A stretch of 64,000 bases of DNA from Thermofilum sp. NZ13. Its GTDB lineage: Archaea; Thermoproteota; Thermoprotei; Thermofilales; Thermofilaceae. Each line of letters begins with the position of its first letter. The first letter of the stretch is position 1. This document shows positions 1 through 8,091 of the stretch, piece by piece. Made by a program: the position numbers and the translations under genes. The notes beneath the pieces were generated by a model. The model was not told the origin of the DNA, searched no databases, and saw only the letters and a program-made list of their open reading frames with translations. Location: assembly GCA_002855745.1 (NCBI GenBank), contig NDWX01000004.1:62001-126000 (forward strand), in the 5' to 3' direction.

Positions 1-1353
1 ATATACTTGAACGTCTCCCGGATTCTTCAGGTAAACGAGGGAGAGATCGTGCAGGTTGAGCCCACGGAGCCTCCCAGGTCGCTGAACGTCATTCGCAAGA
101 AGCTTGCAAGAGGTAAGATAACTTTCGAGGAGGCCAAGCAGCTGATGCAGGACATAGTTGGCGGCGTTCTCAGTGAGGTTGAGATAGCAGCCTTGGTTAC
201 GGCGATACACTTCCAGGGCATGTCGATTGATGAGGCGTACAACCTGACTGTGGCTATGGTTGAGACGGGCCGGCGCCTCTCGCTCAACAGGCCCACGATC
301 CTCGACAAGCACAGCCTAGGCGGAGTTCCAGGTGACAAGACAAGCCTCCTAGTGGTGCCCATAATAGCCTCCCTGGGCTTCACCATCCCGAAAACCTCTT
401 CAAGAGCGATAACCTCGCCTGCTGGAACCGCAGACCGGATGGAGACTATAGCCCCTGTAAACCTTTCAATAGAGGAGATGACCCGGGTGATAGAGAAGAC
501 TAACGGGTGCATTGTTTGGGGCGGAGCCCTCAACCTCGCTCCCGCCGACGACATCATAATCAGAGTGGAGTACCCTCTAGGAATCGACCCGTTCTTCGTA
601 CCCTCGATACTGGCGAAAAAGCTGGCTGTAGGGTCGACACACGTTGTTCTCGATGTCCCAACGGGTAGGGGCACGAAGGCACGGACACTGGAAGAAGCGC
701 GCAGGATATCCTACGACTTCATCGAGCTCGGCTCCATGCTGGGCATAAAGATTCAGGCTGTCTCAACGTACGCTGAGGAGCCCGTGGGCTACGCTGTGGG
801 GCCTGCTCTGGAGGCCAGAGAAGCGCTACAGGCTTTAAGCTCACTCAAGCCCTTAGACCTTGTGGATAAAGCAGTCAGTCTGGCTGGAACCCTCCTTGAA
901 ATGGTTGGAATACAGAACGGCTACGAAATAGCTTTCGAGGCACTTAGGACTGGAAAAGCCGAGAAGAAGTTCAGGCAAATTATAGAGGCGCAGGGAGGGA
1001 ACCCCGAGGTGAAGCCTGAGGATATACCGCTCGGAGACAAAACCCTTACAATCTACTCGGAGGAGGATGGCTTCCTCTACTTCATTGACAACCCCACTAT
1101 AGCCCTGGTGGGCAAGATGGCCGGCGCACCGATAGACAAGGGAGCAGGCGTCTTGCTTCATGTAAAAATAGGGGATAGAGTCAAGCCTGGGGATCCTCTG
1201 TTCACAGTTTACTCGTACAGCTCTGCGAAGCTCCAAGCCGTTGAAAGATTCCTTGAGACCTCAAAGGCTGTGGGCATAGGTAAGATAGCGGGCAGGAAGA
1301 TGCTGCTCGAGAAAGTGAGCTTTACGCCATCGAGGCCCCTGCTGGAGCGGTGA
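1..1353 (+). CDS. deoA: AMP phosphorylase, 5' end cut by window edge
   Basis: Phosphorolysis of NMPs (AMP, CMP, UMP) to ribose-1,5-bisphosphate and free base, first step of the archaeal pentose bisphosphate route. Conserved family motifs are visible: HSLGGVPGDKTS, KTSSRAITSPAGTADRME, VWGGALNLAPADD, GPALEAREAL, and a C-terminal barrel-like domain ending near KAVGIGK. The frame is open to base 1 and archaeal enzymes are about 500 residues, whereas 448 residues are counted from the TTG at base 7. The true start therefore lies about 50 codons upstream, outside the window, and the TTG should not be taken as the start. Bases and ribose released here fit the nucleoside operon at 28.2-32.8 kb and Upp at 42.8 kb. 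Confidence 0.9.
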   Translation: MYLNVSRILQVNEGEIVQVEPTEPPRSLNVIRKKLARGKITFEEAKQLMQDIVGGVLSEVEIAALVTAIHFQGMSIDEAYNLTVAMVETGRRLSLNRPTILDKHSLGGVPGDKTSLLVVPIIASLGFTIPKTSSRAITSPAGTADRMETIAPVNLSIEEMTRVIEKTNGCIVWGGALNLAPADDIIIRVEYPLGIDPFFVPSILAKKLAVGSTHVVLDVPTGRGTKARTLEEARRISYDFIELGSMLGIKIQAVSTYAEEPVGYAVGPALEAREALQALSSLKPLDLVDKAVSLAGTLLEMVGIQNGYEIAFEALRTGKAEKKFRQIIEAQGGNPEVKPEDIPLGDKTLTIYSEEDGFLYFIDNPTIALVGKMAGAPIDKGAGVLLHVKIGDRVKPGDPLFTVYSYSSAKLQAVERFLETSKAVGIGKIAGRKMLLEKVSFTPSRPLLER

Positions 1354-1369
1354 CCTAAGGCACAGCAAG

Positions 1370-1377
1370 TTTTTATG
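1370..1377 (+). promoter_or_regulatory. TATA box for the DUF2153-like gene
   Basis: TTTTTATG lies about 26-30 bases before the GTG at 1403, the spacing expected for a leaderless or nearly leaderless archaeal transcript. It supports the chosen start. Confidence 0.55.
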
Positions 1378-1402
1378 CCTCAAACCCGCCTTAAACGCTA
1401 GA

Positions 1403-1822
1403 GTGGTAAAGGTGAGCGACTTCATAAAGCTGTTCGCCAATAATCTCACAAGCTGGGTTGAAGCCCAGAAAACGTTCCTAGATTCAGCGAAGTCGATCGA
1501 GCGGGAGCTTGAAAACGCGGATAGACTGGAGCTGATACTTGCAACACGGGCTGCATTCGCTCACATGATTAAAACTATAGAAGCTTTTGACAAATGGCTT
1601 CAGGATCCGTTCATAATTGGACACATGCCGAGGGAGATGCTTCTGGATATCCAGAGGAAAACTTGGGAGATCCTTAAAAGCCTGTTGGAACTCGACATTA
1701 AGCACACCTCAGAGTTTCGTGACAGGCTTCTCAGTCTGGCCGAGAGTGGCAAGCTAAATCCGATCCTCTACGCTCCTAGAGAGGAGTCGAGGCGCGAAGA
1801 CAGGTTCCACATAAGCTACTAG
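1403..1822 (+). CDS. DUF2153-like conserved archaeal protein
   Basis: A 139-residue, mostly helical protein without signal peptide or membrane segment. Its length and the repeated amphipathic helices with conserved-looking aromatic patches (FDKWLQDPFIIGHMP) resemble the archaeal DUF2153 family as I remember it; the function is unknown. The GTG start is supported by the TATA box at 1370. It precedes the UbiD-like gene by 15 bases and is probably cotranscribed with it. Confidence 0.55.
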   Translation: MVKVSDFIKLFANNLTSWVEAQKTFLDSAKSIERELENADRLELILATRAAFAHMIKTIEAFDKWLQDPFIIGHMPREMLLDIQRKTWEILKSLLELDIKHTSEFRDRLLSLAESGKLNPILYAPREESRREDRFHISY

Positions 1823-1837
1823 CTCGGCTACTCACGG

Positions 1838-3277
1838 GTGCGGCTCTTGAGCTTTCCGGATACCGTCAAAGCTCTTAAGTCAGATGGGTTGCTGGCTGAG
1901 GTAGACGCACCCCTTTCGCCAGACTACGAGATACCGTGGCTTGCCTCAAGGTTGGCAGAGAGTACCGTTAAAGCACTGCTCTTCAGCAATCTACAGGAGA
2001 AAAGCTTCCCCCTTCTAACCAACGTTTACTACGGTAAGGCACAACGAGTGTTTAAAGAGGACGTAGACGGCCTTCGCGAAAGGTTTAGGCGTTGGCTGAC
2101 CCTCTTCGCTCAATTCCCAGCAGATCATGCTTCGAAGCTCAACAAGCTGGCTTCGCTGGCATGGCTGGCAGACATCCTACCTAGGATACGTGACTCAGCT
2201 AAAGGCTTCCTGCAGTCAACCTCCTTCGACCTGGATCTAACAGAGCTCCCTGCGTTGCGGCACCACGTGGGTGAGGAGTTCCCGGTTATAAAGAACCCTG
2301 TGGTCGTGTTTCAAGATAGAGAAGCGAAAACCCTAGAGGTGTTCTCTCAGCCAGTTCAGGTAGTGGATGAAAAAACTCTGCTCATTCATATCCCTCACCA
2401 TACTAGGGCTTACAGGCTAATCGAGGATGTAGCACGACGTGGGGGCACTCTAAACGTAGCGGTGGTTGTAGGTGCACCACCATACCTGCAGCTCGCCGCT
2501 GGGATCAACTGGATTCCATGGGTAGACAAGTACATGCTCGCAGGCGAACTTTCGGGATCACCGCTAGAGCTGATGAGGCTGGACAACGGCACGTACGTGC
2601 CCGCTGAGGCGGAAATAATAATCACCGGTGAGCTCGTCCCAGGGGACGTTAGACCGGAGGGAAAAATGCTCTACGAGGATCTGCGACTGTATGGGGGCTC
2701 TCCCATGCCTGTCGTGCGCGCTAAGACGTTGCTGTACAAGCCCTCTGCACTTTTCTATACTTCAATAACAAACCCCCTGCTAAGCGATGTGGCGTCGCTC
2801 AAGGAAATCGAGGAGAAGCTTCTCCTAGAGTTCATCCAGCAGCACATCCCGAGCGTTATCGGGGTGAAGTATATCGCAAGCGATGCGTACAGAACAATGA
2901 TCGTCGCCCTGGATGGATCACAGTCAGTTTCCGCGCTCGAGGTCGGCGGCCTTCTCTTCTCAATCAACGTGAACCCCTACCTCGATACAGTCGTGGTTTT
3001 GAAGTGCGGAGCACGATGCTTACAAAGCATGAAAGATGACAGCAGAGTGCTAACCTACCTGATCTCGAGTTTACAACACGGAAGCATCCTAGCCGCAAGC
3101 GCCACGCCTCTAGACGATGTTCTAAGAAGTGAGAGAAAAACTAGGATCATAGTAGATGCTACTAACGCGGCACCTGAGAACAGCATTAACGACTACATCG
3201 AGGGGGTTAAAGACGTTGCTAAGCTCACTGAGTTATACGCGAGACTTTCTCGAGAACTTCGGGATGCGCAGTCCTGA
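1838..3277 (+). CDS. Divergent UbiD-family (carboxy-lyase-like) protein
   Basis: UbiD proteins are prenylated-FMN-dependent (de)carboxylases; one archaeal member acts in the mevalonate pathway. This 479-residue protein keeps the family core: VAVVVGAPPYLQLAAG, a PAEAEIIITGEL strand, and PVVRAKTLLYKP. The parts that normally bind prFMN and metal look lost. The NxGxYR segment and the following metal-binding histidine region are replaced by IPHHTRAYRLIEDVARRGG, and the catalytic PEGPFGE loop reads PEGKMLYE (residues 273-280, glutamates 274 and 280), one residue longer. It may be a non-catalytic paralogue or use altered chemistry. GTG start; the 3' end overlaps the opposite-strand regulator by 53 bases. 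Confidence 0.65.
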   Translation: MRLLSFPDTVKALKSDGLLAEVDAPLSPDYEIPWLASRLAESTVKALLFSNLQEKSFPLLTNVYYGKAQRVFKEDVDGLRERFRRWLTLFAQFPADHASKLNKLASLAWLADILPRIRDSAKGFLQSTSFDLDLTELPALRHHVGEEFPVIKNPVVVFQDREAKTLEVFSQPVQVVDEKTLLIHIPHHTRAYRLIEDVARRGGTLNVAVVVGAPPYLQLAAGINWIPWVDKYMLAGELSGSPLELMRLDNGTYVPAEAEIIITGELVPGDVRPEGKMLYEDLRLYGGSPMPVVRAKTLLYKPSALFYTSITNPLLSDVASLKEIEEKLLLEFIQQHIPSVIGVKYIASDAYRTMIVALDGSQSVSALEVGGLLFSINVNPYLDTVVVLKCGARCLQSMKDDSRVLTYLISSLQHGSILAASATPLDDVLRSERKTRIIVDATNAAPENSINDYIEGVKDVAKLTELYARLSRELRDAQS

Positions 3278-3566
3278 TATATCTGCAAATTTCGCACAAA
3301 ACATCTTCTTTCTTTACCTTACTCTCTAGCAGTAGTTGGGCTATCTCCCTAACCTTGTCTTCGAGCTCTGGGATGCTCGCCGTGGACCAAGCCCCGCGTT
3401 GCCGGTTAATGTACCGGCTAATGCTCGATTGGCTAACTCCCAAAGCGCGGGCTATTTGAAGCTGGGTCAAGCCGACTTCCTCATACATGTACTTTACTAT
3501 CATCCCTCTTACGCTGGGAAGCAGTTTCTTGCTTATGCTTTCACAGGGGGCTTGCACGCCTAACAC
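3225..3566 (-). CDS. Helix-turn-helix transcriptional regulator (XRE-like)
   Basis: A 113-residue cytoplasmic DNA-binding protein. The HTH is clear at about residues 33-54 (LTQLQIARALGVSQSSISRY). The tail carries a CEIC pair near residues 91-94 (DVLCEICRYIR), also seen in related archaeal XRE-type regulators such as the ThiR N-terminal half at 23.4-24.3 kb; it could bind a metal. GTG start at 3566, placed about 26 bases after a TTTTATT element on the minus strand near 3591-3600. Its ligand and targets are unknown. Its coding end overlaps the end of the UbiD-like gene. Confidence 0.7.
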   Translation of the reverse strand: MLGVQAPCESISKKLLPSVRGMIVKYMYEEVGLTQLQIARALGVSQSSISRYINRQRGAWSTASIPELEDKVREIAQLLLESKVKKEDVLCEICRYIRTAHPEVLEKVSRITQ

Positions 3567-3789
3567 CTATGTACTGATTGTATGACACCGGCAATAAAAG
3601 GATTGTTGCAGGGGAAAAGGCTTTTGCCACAATAAATTCTCTGTTCAAAATAAGCTACTGGCGTCTATTGGATAAAGAAATCTCTTTTTACAAATAACGC
3701 TGCATTCTGAACCATTAAATAAAATAAGAGATTTTGACCGCGTAAAGAATATATACCTCCCTTTGGACACTACACATGGTGAAAAACCA

Positions 3790-3954
3790 ATGTCACACCA
3801 GAAGATAATGGCCTACTGCGTTAAGTGCCGCAAGCAGGTTGAAATGAAGAACCCTCAGCAGGTCACGCTTAAGAACGGCAGGCTTGCCTACAAGGGCACC
3901 TGCCCCTACTGCGGCACCACTGTCTACAGGTTTGTAGGCAGAGTTAAGCAGTAA
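3790..3954 (+). CDS. DUF5679-type small zinc ribbon protein
   Basis: A 54-residue protein with two CxxC pairs (YCVKCRK near the start, CPYCGTT near the end), forming one zinc ribbon. Phrases such as VEMKNPQQVTLKNGRLAYKGTCP match the DUF5679 pattern common in archaea; the function is unknown, possibly nucleic acid binding. An upstream in-frame TTG exists at 3763, but a TATA-like AATATATAC at 3748-3756 would put the transcript start near 3778, so ATG 3790 is preferred. Confidence 0.7.
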   Translation: MSHQKIMAYCVKCRKQVEMKNPQQVTLKNGRLAYKGTCPYCGTTVYRFVGRVKQ

Positions 3955-3989
3955 GGAGACGTAGGGATACCATCAAAAATATAACGTAA

Positions 3990-3995
3990 TTTTTT
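3990..3995 (+). terminator. T-run terminator candidate
   Basis: TTTTTT downstream of the zinc ribbon gene, before the promoter region of the coiled-coil gene. Archaeal RNA polymerase commonly stops at such runs. Confidence 0.35.
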
Positions 3996-4019
3996 CTCAT
4001 CTACCCCGTGATGGTTTAG

Positions 4020-4517
4020 ATGAGCAAGGACTTGGCACTCCTCGAGAAGCTTGAGATGCTGATCCCAGGCTTCCGCGGTTACAAGCAGAAAGAGCTTCTT
4101 CGAGAGGATGATGCTCTCGTTCGGAGAAAGGTCGCCTCCATCCTGGATGATGCGCGCATAAAGGTAGAGAGGTTGATTACCGTTATGAGGAAGAAGAACA
4201 TATCGATAGCTCTGAGGCTCGACGATTTAAGGCTCGAGCTGATGAAAGCCTCACAGATGGTGAAGCACGCAACGTACGGTTACTCCGGCCTATTTGATCG
4301 AGTGAAGATAAGTGAGACGGAGCTTCAGCGCTTGCTAGAGTACGACTACAAGCTCGTGTCAGGGGCTTCGAGGATAATGGAGCGCGTCCTAGAACTGTCA
4401 ACGTTGACCGACCCTCAGGAATTCATGGAGAAGCTTAACTCGACAATAGACTTGGTCAGGCAACTGGAAGACGACATCAAAGCACGGGAGGACGTACTCA
4501 GGGGTGGGGTGGCTTAG
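4020..4517 (+). CDS. Coiled-coil protein of unknown function
   Basis: A 165-residue, highly charged, all-helical protein (for example KVERLITVMRKKN and LVRQLEDDIKAREDVLR) without cysteines or membrane segments. Its stop at 4515-4517 lies two bases before the GTG of the SPFH/zinc-ribbon gene, so the two are translationally close and probably work together. A scaffold or an oligomerisation partner on the membrane is an inference from context only. Confidence 0.6.
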   Translation: MSKDLALLEKLEMLIPGFRGYKQKELLREDDALVRRKVASILDDARIKVERLITVMRKKNISIALRLDDLRLELMKASQMVKHATYGYSGLFDRVKISETELQRLLEYDYKLVSGASRIMERVLELSTLTDPQEFMEKLNSTIDLVRQLEDDIKAREDVLRGGVA

Positions 4518-4519
4518 CG

Positions 4520-5503
4520 GTGTCGAAGAGCTCTCTGCAGGTAATCAGGTGGGTTAACCCTTCTCCAGACGACATAGTATGGAGGTACCCGAACGACGAC
4601 ATCCAGCTAGGGTCAGTAGTCATAGTTGAAGAGCACCAGGTTGCTGTGTTCTTCAGGGATGGGAAAGCTTACGATGTTCTGGGACCCGGGAGGCACGTTC
4701 TCTCCACACTTAACATACCACTACTCTCGAAGGCTTACAACATCATATACCCTGAGACACCCTTTAAGGCGACAGTCATCTTCATCAGCATGAAGCAGTT
4801 TCAGGGGAAGTTCGGCGGGCAAACGCAAACTCAAGATCTCGCCCCCCTCAAGTTTTACGGTAGCTTTTGGTTCAGGGTTTCAGACCCGCAACTCTTTGTC
4901 GTCGAAGTCATCGGAGGCCAGAGAGCGTTCGACACGGAGTCCGTCAATAAGTTCCTGAGAGGATACTTCCTAGAGAACGCCATGGCGTCGCTCAGTAAGT
5001 ACAAGCTGGCTGAAGTTTTCTCAAATGTGGACAAAGTTACAGCCGAGCTGAAGCTCGACCTCCTCGAGCCTTTCAGGCGCATAGGGCTTGAGCTGATAGA
5101 CGTGAAAATGGAGGGTTTAGACACCACGCCCGAGTACCGCGACAGGATCTTCTGGATTACACAAACCGGCACTCCAGCGGAGGTTCTGAGGATGGATACT
5201 GTAAAAAGTGTTGCGCAGGAGCTTGGGAAATCACCGGGCGCCTCAATTGGGACAGGGATGGTGATAATACCCCCGCTTCTGTCCCCGCCTGCGCCGGCAC
5301 AAGCTCCAGCAGCTCCGGTTGCACAGGCTCAGCCACCCGGCCTTCAAGGCGTGCAGTGCCCTAAGTGCGGAACCCTGAACCCGCCGGGAGCGAGGTTCTG
5401 CTACAACTGTGGCACTCCACTAACTAAAAAGTGCCCGAAGTGCGGCAGCGACGTCCCGCTCAACGCCAGGTTCTGCCCATACTGCGGATACCAGTTCACC
5501 TAG
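4520..5503 (+). CDS. SPFH-domain protein with C-terminal double zinc ribbon
   Basis: A 327-residue protein. Residues about 25-230 look like an SPFH (stomatin/prohibitin-like) domain of the YdjL/virion-core type: VIVEEHQVAVFFRDGKAYDVLGPGRH is the typical beginning and FRRIGLELIDVKMEGLD the typical end. A proline/alanine linker follows, then two zinc ribbons (CPKCG...FCYNCG and CPKCG...FCPYCG, about residues 275-325). SPFH proteins make membrane-associated oligomers, but no membrane anchor is visible here; one might come from the next gene. GTG start, two bases after the upstream stop. Confidence 0.8.
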   Translation: MSKSSLQVIRWVNPSPDDIVWRYPNDDIQLGSVVIVEEHQVAVFFRDGKAYDVLGPGRHVLSTLNIPLLSKAYNIIYPETPFKATVIFISMKQFQGKFGGQTQTQDLAPLKFYGSFWFRVSDPQLFVVEVIGGQRAFDTESVNKFLRGYFLENAMASLSKYKLAEVFSNVDKVTAELKLDLLEPFRRIGLELIDVKMEGLDTTPEYRDRIFWITQTGTPAEVLRMDTVKSVAQELGKSPGASIGTGMVIIPPLLSPPAPAQAPAAPVAQAQPPGLQGVQCPKCGTLNPPGARFCYNCGTPLTKKCPKCGSDVPLNARFCPYCGYQFT

Positions 5504-5512
5504 GTGTAGCGC

Positions 5513-5842
5513 GTGCGCCTTCCGCTCCTGCTCTCCATAATTCTCTGGGGAGCGCTCTTAATAGCGGTGGGGGTAGGTGCGATCAGCGGCTACAGCATTT
5601 TCTCGTGTATCCTCATAGTGCTAGGGCTATCGATAGTGCTCAATGCGTTCGCTACACGGTGCCCCCATTCTAAGTGCCCTAGGAGAGGGTTTCTGCTTCT
5701 CTGGGGCTTACTTTTCTCCGAGTTAGGTTTAATCTCTGAGGCGTCGAGGTACTACAGCTCCCTGCTTTTCTGGGCAGGCATCTTCATAATTACTCTCGCA
5801 CTATCAGCGTACGTTGTAGACAGAAAGTACTCAATCCTGTAA
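5513..5842 (+). CDS. Small multi-pass membrane protein
   Basis: A 109-residue protein with about four hydrophobic segments (residues 3-25, 28-45, 60-75, 82-100) and a short CPHSKCPRRG loop. GTG start nine bases after the SPFH gene stop, so probably the third gene of that operon and perhaps its membrane partner (inference). No family recognised. The 247 bases after it hold no convincing gene. Confidence 0.6.
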   Translation: MRLPLLLSIILWGALLIAVGVGAISGYSIFSCILIVLGLSIVLNAFATRCPHSKCPRRGFLLLWGLLFSELGLISEASRYYSSLLFWAGIFIITLALSAYVVDRKYSIL

Positions 5843-6089
5843 GCTGTCTGCGCCTAGCACATTCATTCCATCACCGCATCCACTGAAGCCTTTTCACAAG
5901 CTACCATGGCATGCCGTGTTTGCGGCCTCGGCACTACACCACCTCTTCACGCCGTGTGAGGGGCTCGGCACGCTGCTCTATCCGCGCCAGGAGCTCCGCT
6001 ATTGTTCGTAGAGTTTTTCTTTCCTACTCGCTGAGGAAAAGCTAAAAACGTTGAGGATGCGGGAGTTGGCTTCAGGTGATAAAAGCCTT

Positions 6090-6980
6090 CTAGGCCGGGG
6101 GTGCGATACTTACTTTCACACTACCTCCGAGCCTTTTAGCTTCGGAAACTAGAAAGCTGAAGCACTCTGCTAAATCCCACTTAGAGGATACCCCAAACGA
6201 CGTGAGGTGTATTTCCAAGATAGGCGCGCCCAGCTCAACTCCCTTAGGATGGCTTTTAACGTAAACCCTAGGGTAGCTCCTTACAGCTCTTTTAACAACG
6301 GGGGCGAACTCCGACTCGGGTATTCCTTGGACCGTGAACGATGCCTCGAGAAACTCCTCGGCCTTGAATATTCGCTGAAGGATCGGTTTAACGCCGCTCT
6401 CAAAGACTGCTTCAACCTCTTTAGGGGGACCGGGTAAGACAAAGATGTGAGTTCCGCGAACCCTAACATACACACCCGGAGCCGTCCCCGCAGGGTTTGC
6501 GAGAGGGAGAGCCCCAAGTGGTAGGTAAGCCATCTTAACTCTTTCAGGCGTTAGCGGCATCCCCCTTGCAGCGTACTTCTCCTTGATGATCTTCAAGGCT
6601 TGCTCGTTGAGGACCAGAGGTCGGTTTAGCGCCCTGGCAAGCCCATCTAAGGTCACGTCGTCGAAGGTGGGTCCCAAGCCACCCGTAGATATAACCACCT
6701 GAACTGGCTTGAAGAGGGCGTAACGGAATGCCTCAGCGATGCTCAAAACGTCGTCTCTCACGGTTAGTGCTGCATCGACAACAAAACCGAGCTTTGTCAG
6801 CTCCTCAGAGATCCTCTGGGCATTAGTGTTCAGAACTTTCCCGATGAGCAGCTCGTTGCCGATGCTGATGATCAGCGCTCTGTTCTGCTTGTCCAGTGGC
6901 TCAGCCTCTAGTCTATTCGTCATCAAGTCAGCCGTCTCCTCCGTCATCACGCTCGTGAAATAAGGGGGTGAGCACCCCAT
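6090..6980 (-). CDS. CinA-like / molybdopterin-binding-fold protein
   Basis: Matches the COG1058 (CinA N-terminal, MoaB/MogA-like) family: IISIGNELLIGKVLNTNA, STGGLGPTFDD, and the LPGPPKE motif (FVLPGPPKEVEAVF). Bacterial relatives take part in NAD-derivative repair (ADP-ribose pyrophosphatase); the archaeal stand-alone domain is of uncertain activity. About 296 residues. ATG 6980 shares its A with the stop of the upstream glycosyltransferase (TAATG), suggesting coupling, but the first 20 or so residues look non-conserved and ATG 6947 or 6923 may be the true start. Confidence 0.75.
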   Translation of the reverse strand: MGCSPPYFTSVMTEETADLMTNRLEAEPLDKQNRALIISIGNELLIGKVLNTNAQRISEELTKLGFVVDAALTVRDDVLSIAEAFRYALFKPVQVVISTGGLGPTFDDVTLDGLARALNRPLVLNEQALKIIKEKYAARGMPLTPERVKMAYLPLGALPLANPAGTAPGVYVRVRGTHIFVLPGPPKEVEAVFESGVKPILQRIFKAEEFLEASFTVQGIPESEFAPVVKRAVRSYPRVYVKSHPKGVELGAPILEIHLTSFGVSSKWDLAECFSFLVSEAKRLGGSVKVSIAPPA

Positions 6981-8089
6981 TAAATTTTCCAACCCTTAAC
7001 GTCACTTCGCCTCAAGACAAACACTCTTATAAATGCAGCAATCATCACGGACAGCCACAGGGGAGAGTAGAGGAAGAAGTAGAGGGTAAGCCAGCTAAGC
7101 TTAACTTCATAGCCTATCTTCCTAGAAAGCGACCAAACCGCTAAGCTGTAGACGAGAAAGTACGGTAGCGTGAAAAACACCTGAGGGGGTAGAAAAGCCG
7201 CTAAAGTTTCAACAATGTAAACGAATGGGAGCAGAGAAGCAAGCAGGCTGAAAGCGAAATGCCATAGTGTGAGAGATAAAGCTAGGACCCACGGAACGTG
7301 TGAAAGCAAAATAACTGGGAGGATCAAAACCCAAGGAAACATGACGAGAACCGCCGCAGCGGACTCAAGATGGTACTTGGTGCTAGCTTTGGATAGCACG
7401 TGCAAGTATTCTTTAACCCACAGCCAGGCCCCCACAGACCACCTAAGCCTCTGATTAACCCAATCGCGAACACTGGAGGGAGTTTCCACCATTACAGCTG
7501 ACTGGTGAAAGTACCTGTAACGCAGACCTAAGAAAAAGCTCCTGAAGCCAATATCCATGTCCTCTAGAACGGTGTTCTTGAAGCCTCCCAGCTCCTTCAG
7601 TGCTGCGCGTCGAAATGCGAATGCGGCTCCGTTCAGTCCAGCGCAGAGCCCCACTCTCCGGTTGAAAATATAGCTGGCCACTCCGAAGGCCAGGTAATCG
7701 TAGTACGTTAGTTTCCCTATAAGAGAGCTTCCCCGTGCGACCTTCTTAATCTCAACTACATCGACATCATCCATGAACGATACTAGCTTCTCGAGAAAAA
7801 GGGGGTCGTCGATCCGCGTGTCACTGTCCAGAAACAGGACGATCTCTCCCGTTGAAACAGATAGGGCTTCGTTTAGAGCCCTCACCTTTCCTCTTCTAGC
7901 CTCGCTCACCAAAAACACGACTCGATCACGGTAAACATCGATGAGCCTGCGTAGATCCTCACTTGGTTCATCGACGCTGACGATGACCTCTTTTAGCGCG
8001 TGGTCCCCGTGTTTAGTGAAAAAATCCAGAATCTCCGACAGGTTTTCTGGGTCCCGGTAAGCCGTGACTATGACGGTCACATCCCGCAT
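6980..8089 (-). CDS. Membrane GT2 family glycosyltransferase
   Basis: A processive-type family 2 glycosyltransferase, 369 residues. The catalytic set is visible: LFLDSDTR (DxD), the EDMDIGFR acidic motif, and QRLRW (QxxRW), with three or four C-terminal membrane segments from about residue 245. It probably uses a UDP-activated sugar at the cytoplasmic face to build a polymer or glycolipid. The glmS and GlmU-like genes directly upstream suggest UDP-GlcNAc or a derivative as the donor (inference). Confidence 0.85.
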   Translation of the reverse strand: MRDVTVIVTAYRDPENLSEILDFFTKHGDHALKEVIVSVDEPSEDLRRLIDVYRDRVVFLVSEARRGKVRALNEALSVSTGEIVLFLDSDTRIDDPLFLEKLVSFMDDVDVVEIKKVARGSSLIGKLTYYDYLAFGVASYIFNRRVGLCAGLNGAAFAFRRAALKELGGFKNTVLEDMDIGFRSFFLGLRYRYFHQSAVMVETPSSVRDWVNQRLRWSVGAWLWVKEYLHVLSKASTKYHLESAAAVLVMFPWVLILPVILLSHVPWVLALSLTLWHFAFSLLASLLPFVYIVETLAAFLPPQVFFTLPYFLVYSLAVWSLSRKIGYEVKLSWLTLYFFLYSPLWLSVMIAAFIRVFVLRRSDVKGWKI

Positions 8090-8091
8090 CG

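Noticed and set aside
27-674. 215-residue minus-strand ORF
   Set aside because: Lies fully inside the AMP phosphorylase gene; serine/arginine-rich translation typical of an antisense shadow.
5906-5959. 17-codon ORF with CRVC motif in the 5.9 kb gap
   Set aside because: Too short, no promoter or ribosome site, CxxC likely by chance.
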